Assembly: GCA_025056255.1 (NCBI GenBank)
Contig: JANWVT010000002.1
Span: forward strand, 239,531 to 303,530
Source of the DNA: Bernardetiaceae bacterium
GTDB taxonomy: Bacteria > Bacteroidota > Bacteroidia > Cytophagales > Thermoflexibacteraceae
DNA: 64,000 nt
Direction of reading: 5' to 3'
Under the pieces are notes generated by a model that ran no database searches, had not been told where the DNA came from, and saw only the letters and a list, made by a program, of their open reading frames with translations. This document shows, one piece after another, positions 63,960 through 64,000 of the stretch (its first letter is position 1; every line of letters starts with the position of its first letter). A program made the position numbers and the translations under genes.

Positions 63960-64000
63960 AGAGGCTGCGAATTACGAATTGGGGGATTGCAGAGTTTAAA

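Overview
The window reads as a chromosomal segment of a Bacteroidota bacterium, most likely of the Cytophagales type. The evidence is a SusC/SusD outer-membrane pair, lipoproteins with Bacteroidota-style signal peptides, -7 elements of the form TAnnTTTG, a RemB/Wzi-like outer-membrane barrel, a bacillithiol enzyme (BshC), the diadenylate cyclase CdaA and a CcoI-type copper ATPase. No CRISPR array, insertion sequence, prophage, plasmid gene or rRNA was seen. One tRNA (Asn, GTT) is present. The species cannot be named from this segment.

Layout. 1-5.3 kb: 3' end of a secreted M14-type carboxypeptidase, two unknown lipoproteins, yigZ, cutC and a methionine-type aminotransferase. 5.4-10.4 kb: membrane PAS histidine kinase, prolyl oligopeptidase, an alkyltransferase-like DNA repair protein and a cold-shock protein. 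10.9-17.5 kb (minus strand): RND efflux permease, Nudix hydrolase, TPR/HEAT protein, M19 dipeptidase. 17.7-24.8 kb: susC-susD, mutS2, tRNA-Asn. 25-34 kb: DUF2911 protein, then a minus-strand run of a Wzi/RemB-like barrel, a secreted glycosidase-like protein, a small barrel, dxs and a TPR histidine kinase. 34-41 kb: WD40 protein, a DivIVA-domain coiled-coil protein, folB, coaD, L-asparaginase, an unpaired CoA-transferase A subunit, dipeptide epimerase, NfeD, a TPR protein. 41-49 kb: DegQ/HtrA protease, cdaA, a HEAT-cyclophilin fusion lipoprotein, polyprenyl synthase, rhomboid protease, holA, a secreted unknown. 49-60 kb: bshC, recQ, acyl-CoA dehydrogenase, M16 protease, rfbD, M1 aminopeptidase. 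60-61.5 kb is a long stretch without a convincing intact gene, holding two terminators, a 22-bp direct repeat 100 bp apart and a probable decayed gene. 61.5-64 kb: ccoI, the copper P-type ATPase for cbb3 oxidase assembly.

Functionally the content is mostly housekeeping (DNA repair and replication, isoprenoid, CoA, folate, c-di-AMP) plus a strong protein- and peptide-breakdown theme: M14, S9, M19, M1, M16, HtrA and rhomboid proteases, asparaginase, dipeptide epimerase and aminotransferase. This suits an organism living on proteins or peptides. I did not find a clear new multi-gene defence or metabolic system. The most unusual items are the 60-61.5 kb stretch with a Crp/Fnr-shaped palindrome in front of ccoI, the HEAT-cyclophilin fusion beside cdaA, the glycosidase/RemB-like pair, and TAnnTTTG promoter elements placed 3-8 nt from several start codons, which suggests very short or absent 5' leaders.
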